Source of the DNA: Isoetes taiwanensis
Lineage: Eukaryota > Streptophyta > Lycopodiopsida > Isoetales > Isoetaceae
Length of the DNA: 64,000 nt
Direction of reading: 5' to 3'
NCBI GenBank assembly: GCA_021234155.1
Contig: JAJEKV010000184.1
Coordinates: forward strand, 310,001-374,000
This document shows positions 58,209 to 64,000 of this stretch, piece by piece. Every line of letters begins with the position of its first letter. The first letter of the stretch is position 1. A model generated the notes under the pieces. That model was not told the DNA's origin. It made no database searches and saw only the letters and a program-made list of their open reading frames with translations. A program made the translations under genes and the position numbers.

Positions 58209-61200
58209 GCGGCCTCCGGACGATGGCGGTCAATCGCCATTCCTCGAGCCCGCAATGTCCGGAACGACAAAACACTTTGGTTTCTATGGTCGCATCGCAG
58301 ATTTTCGCTGGGTTTGATAAGTTCTCACTCTGGACGATGTTGGATTTTTGACCTTATCGGTGACAAAGCCCTTTGAACGGCGATTCAACGGCCGGATAGG
58401 GGAACCGATCCGGAGTGTGGTCTTTAGCGCACGGCCGCCGCCGTGAAAGGTTGGCCGCCTTCGAAACTTTTGGGGCTCTCGGGCCTCTGGTCCGGACTTC
58501 CCTCTAATGAGGTGTAATTTTGCAAGGTCCTTCTGGCCTTTATTTGACGAAGTGCGCCAGCTGCTGCCCAACAACAGTTGCCCGGACTGCTCTAATGCAA
58601 ACACTTTGATCTAAAACCCTTTGTCCGAAATTTTAAAAATCAGCTCAGAGGTTACATGACTGTGGGAAGCTCAATACAAAAATCAGAATTTAATTCCAAA
58701 AATATGCATTAATGAATTTATGAATGTCTTGCTACCGCAAGTCGCCTTTTTACTTCAATCGCCACAACGGGAGTATTGCATCCAAACTCCATTCATTCTT
58801 TCTTTGTTTCGCTTCAAATCGCATCTTATCTACTAAGTCCTAAGTGCAGCGCAATCAAAACGCACTCCAAAACGCAAACCCTTAGAACCCGCAACTTTCA
58901 GTGGTTTTACGCTTCTGGTGCCCTGAATCCTTGTCGATTCATCAGGACCTGGCGCTCGCGGTCTTGACGAGGTGTTGACTTTTCTATAACGGACCCTAAA
59001 CCATCCGAAGCGTTTTCGTCTCAAGTCCTTCCGGCTGTCTCAAGCGACTCTGACGGCAACTTCCCCTCTCCTAATTTGATCTCGCTCGGGCCAATGGACT
59101 CTTAACGCCGACATTGCCCCTGGGACCAGTTTCATGGCCAAAAGACCACCCTTCTCGAAGGCTAAACTATCTCATGTCCAACACACTCGTAGAGTCAATC
59201 GCCTAGAGGTATTGCCGAATACCGCAACGTAGGGCTTAGTGTTTCTTTGCAAAACGACCGCAACTTGGTCTCTAGGGTAATTTCGCCCTGATGATGTGGC
59301 GAAGTCGAATCGCCATTCCTCGAGCTCCGCTATAATGTCCAACGACAAAACACTTTGGTTTCTACAGGTCGACGCAGATTTCAGCGCGTTTGATAAGTTC
59401 ACTCGACGGGATGGATTTTTGGCCCTTATCGACAAGGCCCTTGAACGAAGGATTCAACGGCCGATAGTGGGAACCTAGATCCGGAGTGGTCTTTAGCGAC
59501 GCCGGAGCGCTCGCCAGAAAGGTCGCCTTCTGAAACTTTTTGGGCTCACTCCGTCCTCTAATGAGGTGGCCTTGCAAGGTCCTCGGCCTTGTTTGACGGC
59601 AGGTGTCGCCCTTCCAACAACAGCCGTCTCTAATCGCTTCTAATGCAAACACTTTGATCTAAACCTTTATCCCAGGAATGAACTGGCCTGTGATGTTGGC
59701 GATGACTTGTGAAGCCTGATGCAACCAACGACTCAGACTACATACCATCATGAATTTATGAATGTCTTTAAGCACGAAAAGCCGCTTTACTGAATCGCTA
59801 CAACGTGAGGTATGCATCCAAACCCATTCCACAATTTCGCTTCGCTTCCTAATCGTGATCTTATCGGCCAAGTCCTGCGTACACCAACTGCTGACTCCAA
59901 AACGAACCCCGCTAGAACCTCGGGTAATCCCATGTATTTGACGCTTTGAGGTCTATCCTTTGTCGATTCGATTACAGATCTCGCTCGCGGTCTTGACGTG
60001 AGAGGTGTGTTGACGCTTCGTGAAAGCACGGACTTAAAACCATCCTGAAGGTTTTCCGCCCCAAAGTCCTCTCCGGCGTCTCCGGGCGACGGACGCAACT
60101 TCCCCTCTCCTAATCGATTCCCGCCCCTCGGCCAATGGACTCCTGAACGCTGACATTGCCCTCGGGACTAAGTTTCATGGCCAAAAGATCACCCTTCTCG
60201 AGGTAGCATCAAATCTTCATTCCCAGCGTCCAACACACTCGTAGTCAATTGGCCTAGGAGGTGGTCATCACGTATCACCCGAACGTATGGGTGTTTCTTT
60301 CTTTTAAACCGACCGCGGCAACTTGGTTCTAGGGTAATTACTCTCGCCTCCGACGGCTGTGGCGGTCGAATCGCCATTCCGAGCCTCCGAATGCTGTCCT
60401 AAACTTTACAAAACACTTTGGTTTCTACACCTACCGCATCGCTAGATTTCAAGGCTTGATAAGTTCTCACCGGACGATGTTGGATTTTTGACCTTTATCG
60501 ACAAGGCCCTGAACGGGATTCAAATCTATCGGATAGTGGTGAACCGGTGATCCTGGAGTGCGTGGTCTTTAGCGACGGGCCCCCGTGGGGAGCTGCCGCC
60601 AAAGAAAGGTCAGCCTTTTAGAAACTTTTTGGGGTCACTCCGGGTCCTGGACTCTCTAAATGAGGCCTTGCAAAGGTCCCCGGCCTTAATTTGACTGGCA
60701 AGTGTGCCGCCACGCCTACCGGTCAGCCCCTGCGACCGCTCTAATGTTCACTTTGATTCTTAAACTTTGTCCGAAATTTTGAAAATCGCCCCGATGCTAT
60801 GGCGACTTAGGGAAGCTCGGCCGGGATAAAAATCAATTTAATTCGTACTATGCATTAACATGAATTTATGAATGCCCGCTACCTGCAAGCCGCCTCTTTA
60901 CTTCTAACCGCCATAAATTTTGAGGAGTGCATCCAAACTCCATCTGGCTGGCCTCCCTTTGCTTCGCTTCAATCAGACGATCTTAATATCGCTAAGTCCT
61001 AAGTGCAAAAGGACAAATCCCCACTCCAAAACGCAAACCCCGCTTAGAACTCCTCGGGTAACTCATAGGTTTACGCTCGAGGCCTTTTGTCGATTCGGAT
61101 TCCGACCTTTGCGCTCGCGGTCTTGACGTAGGGGGTGTTGACGCTGCAGCGCACGGACTCCTAAAACCATCCGGCAAATTTTGCCCCAAAGTCCTCTCCT

Positions 61201-62680
61201 CGGTTGCCCCGGGCTTAATTTTATTTAATCGCGGATTCGCTCTAATGGACTCCTAACGCCGATATCGGGTTCTCGGACTCGCCTTCATGGCCACCACCCT
61301 TCTCGAGTAGAAGGCCGAACTATCTCATGTCCAAATACACTCAGAGTCAAATTGGGTCTAGGAGGTATCGTCATCACCGCAACGAGGGCGAAGTGTTTCT
61401 TTTTGCAAAATCAATCGCACCGGTCTTAGGGAAATTTCGCCTCCTGACGATGTATGGTTTAATCGCTATCTCGCCTCCGTGAATGTCCGAACGACAAAAC
61501 ACTTTGCTCTACACCTGCCGACCGTGAAATGCCATGGGTTTGATAAGTTCTCCGACGGATATTGGATTTTTGACCTTATCGTTTCAGGCCCCTTGTTCAA
61601 GGATTCAACGTTAGGGGAACGGTGATCCGGAGTGTGGCCCTTTATGCATTTTACCGACGCTGTGAGCGTCACTTTCAGAAAATTTTGTGCTCACTTCTTT
61701 GGGTTCGGGATCTAATGAGGCGGCCTGCGCGTCCCGGGCCTTTGTTTGATTCTACCGCCTAACAAATGCGCCTCGACCGTACTTAACACCGGATTCAAAC
61801 CTTCGTCCTGTACCGGAACCGGTAATGCATGTTGGCGTATACTTAGCCTAATAAAACTGTAAATCGAATTTTACTATGCATTAATTACGAATTTATGAAT
61901 GTCTTTATACCCGCCTAACAACAGCTCAGACTGCCCAACGCTACCTATTTGATCGAACTCTTATCCGAAATTTAAAAATTTATTCAGGAGGCCGATGACA
62001 TAGGGAAGCCAACTCCACAAAAATTAGAATTTAATTCCATACCATGCATTAATTAGCGAATTTAAGGGAAGCATGAATGCAAAGAACGCGATAACGGAAA
62101 AAAATTTCGTGATCAAAAAGGTGGTGGAATTTTGACAAGCTTGCGGCAACGTAAGTTTGCGCTGGGATACGAAAACATTTCATCAGGATATGCAAGAGTT
62201 AAGCAATTCTTACGAAATAGGGCTCCAGCCCCGCTACGCCGCCACAAAGTCTCTTTCACGGCTATTCCGCTGCGACGAAAGCAATTTCCAAAACCATGGA
62301 TTTGGCTATTCTCTTCCAATGGACTCGAATATCGACATTACCCTCGACTAACCGTGGCCGTAAGACCACCCTTCGTTTCCGTTGAAATTCAAAGCACAAT
62401 TAGACGCCCGCCAGACGCCCCACATGACGTCGACAATTCCCACGCGACGCCGCGACGCCGACGCCACGCCGCATTTCAAAAAAAGCGACGCATCATGCGA
62501 CGTGGCACTGGGCGCGGACAGATCCGCCACGCCACTTGTCGATTGCACCAATATCAGCGTCAGATGACGCACCGCGACGCGTTGACGCCGTGATTGACGC
62601 ATAACATTGCTTATTTTGCGACGCCACGCCGCGACGCATCGCCGCTTCCATCGCCGCTAAATCGCCCATTCCTCATTGCG
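58209..62680. mobile_element. Second, heavily degraded copy of the right part of the big CACTA element
   Basis: From CGGCCTCCGGACGATG onward the sequence follows the 1.12-kb unit in the same orientation and block order for about 3.3 units (landmark remnants near 58703, 59750, 60850, 61877). It then passes through the diverged partial unit (about 61910-62070), a GC-rich subterminal zone (62400-62650) and a degraded right terminus near 62655-62680. Differences are mostly small indels at GC-rich spots. Even the invariant landmark is hit at its only CG (TTACG lost or changed). The copy starts in mid-unit with no left terminus. Confidence 0.85.
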
Positions 62681-64000
62681 GTGGACCGGGATCCCTAAAG
62701 CCTTTAAAGTGGAGACTTTCCGCATGCATCACAATTGGGCTTCGCCATTCGGCTCTCATATTATTAACCTACGTGATATGTCGGGCAAATGTAATTGGTA
62801 ACATTGGCAAGAGTACTCCACCGCCGGTAAAATTCCAAAACAGTCTTATTAGCTGATCAATACTACCAAAGCGCTTAGAATTTCTACAAATTTCATGCAA
62901 TCTAAGTATCGGGTATCATACGGCGACATCGCTGGGAAGCCGGTATGAAGAATAACCCCACTCCAATAAAACGAGAAAAAATCCGCTTAGAATTACTTTA
63001 ACCGAAAGTGCATCCCTTTAGAGATATTCTCGGGAATCAACTGGAACAAATGATGTAGGGCAAGCATCCGCTATGCCATCGCTGTTACAAATGCCATAAC
63101 TTCCATTACGCATATGGACCATCACGATTTGCATTTTGCTACCGACATTTAAAAGCCGGTTTGGAAGTCCCGGCAAGACTACCGACCGGATTTCCATTGT
63201 GGCAGTACACCGAGATGATGCTCTTAGTATCATGATGCCTCATTACTATCACTCTAATCTTTACTAAGACAATCCAATATGATGTCGCTAAGGGAACCCA
63301 AATGGGTCGCTGTTATCGACATAGATAAAACCCCAGTGCTGAACACCTACCGGCGGCCGCCTTGATATTTGCACGTCCATCAACTGGGGTGTTCAACAGA
63401 CACCCATAATTTTTTCCGTGCATATGCGATACCACATACATCCCACGCATTATGCATGATCTTGATGGCTCTTTCGGCCTCCAATACCAATCTTTTTGAA
63501 CTGGATGAGCAAATGTAATCAAGGCCACCCAAATCGACTCCATCATCATCAGTCTCGCTTCATTTTCTTCTTTGCCTTTTCTTCAACCATGTATCCATAT
63601 CCATAATAGGCCTCATTTACTTTTCTACAGAAGTTGCCTCCATTATGCTGCAATTAGGCGGCACAGACTCTGCATCTTTCTTCTTTAATTCTACTATACC
63701 AGCCGAATTTTAACAAAGTCAGTTGGAGGAGATATTTTATGAACCAATAATAATGCAAGTGGGTCAATTTGGTGGTAATTCTCTTGGCACAAATTAAATT
63801 TATCACGGCAGTCTTAGTCACCGCAAACACTTTCAGGTTTGCAACTGTGGAAGATGGCATGCCCAGCATGAAAGTGATATCTGCGCTTACGCATTCGCGA
63901 AAATAAAATTACCTTGAAAGAGACTCTCGGCTAATTTGGCTTATATCTGACGACTCACAACAAAAAACTTCGCAATATTCTTTCTTCTAAGTAAAAAAAA
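62681..64000 (-). pseudogene. Second, degraded copy of the S-RLK extracellular exon and its upstream region
   Basis: Directly after the CACTA-like right end, the sequence tracks 37459-38820 throughout: TGGAGACTTTCC, TTGGTAACATTGGCAAGAGT, the PAN and EGF segments, the signal-peptide start (CCACCCAAATCGACTCCAT near 63526-63544) and about 450 bp of upstream DNA. The reading frame is destroyed by dozens of small indels. Because both copies have the CACTA end at the same position in the gene, they descend from one insertion, or are one locus assembled twice. The window ends inside this copy. Confidence 0.85.

Overview
This window looks like nuclear DNA of a large-genome seed plant, most likely a gymnosperm. 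It has spliceosomal introns, plant-type receptor kinases, several non-LTR retrotransposon lineages, CACTA, PIF/Harbinger and Helitron DNA transposons, and a Penelope-like reverse transcriptase, which in seed plants has been reported from conifers. I found no prokaryotic or organellar gene and no clearly intact host gene. The recognisable host genes are broken or partial: a PIP5K-like fragment, an S-domain receptor-like kinase (S-RLK) split in two, an ERECTA-like LRR kinase and a subtilase.

Layout. 1-746 is the right end of a CACTA transposon. 2902-5712 is a probable Helitron on the minus strand carrying decayed PIP5K exons. 6299-7754 is a 5'-truncated LINE with a target-site duplication (TSD). 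8503-8636 is a long GATA microsatellite. 9650-11975 is a second non-LTR lineage with a TTCTA-repeat tail; its inverted partner ends at 16119. 12106-12378 and 12587-13540 are two terminal-inverted-repeat (TIR) elements. 14177-14770 is another LINE end and 14950-15990 a CACTA (TNP2) transposase remnant. 15990-21690 is mostly unassigned sequence.

The centre is a 14,689-bp CACTA element (22770-37458) with CACAACAAGA-type termini and a perfect AAT target duplication. It sits inside the transmembrane-coding exon of an S-RLK gene, with the kinase half at 21693-22769 and the extracellular half at 37459-38350, both minus strand. Removing the element and one AAT rejoins the frame exactly. Most of the element is an array of about ten 1.12-kb tandem units. 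No TNP2-like transposase was recognised inside, so it looks non-autonomous.

Right of the gene are a split 105-bp tandem array, a LINE reverse transcriptase, a Penelope-like reverse transcriptase interrupted by a 141-bp LINE copy, ERECTA-like and subtilase pseudogenes, more LINE ends, one end of a third CACTA element and a second Helitron (54118-56194).

From about 58209 to the end, the right part of the big CACTA element and the adjoining receptor exons recur in direct orientation, riddled with small indels. Variation there and inside the array is concentrated at CG/CHG-like positions while AT-rich blocks stay unchanged. That suggests either a noisy assembly duplicate of the same locus or methylation-linked basecalling error, so short ORFs in those stretches should not be trusted.
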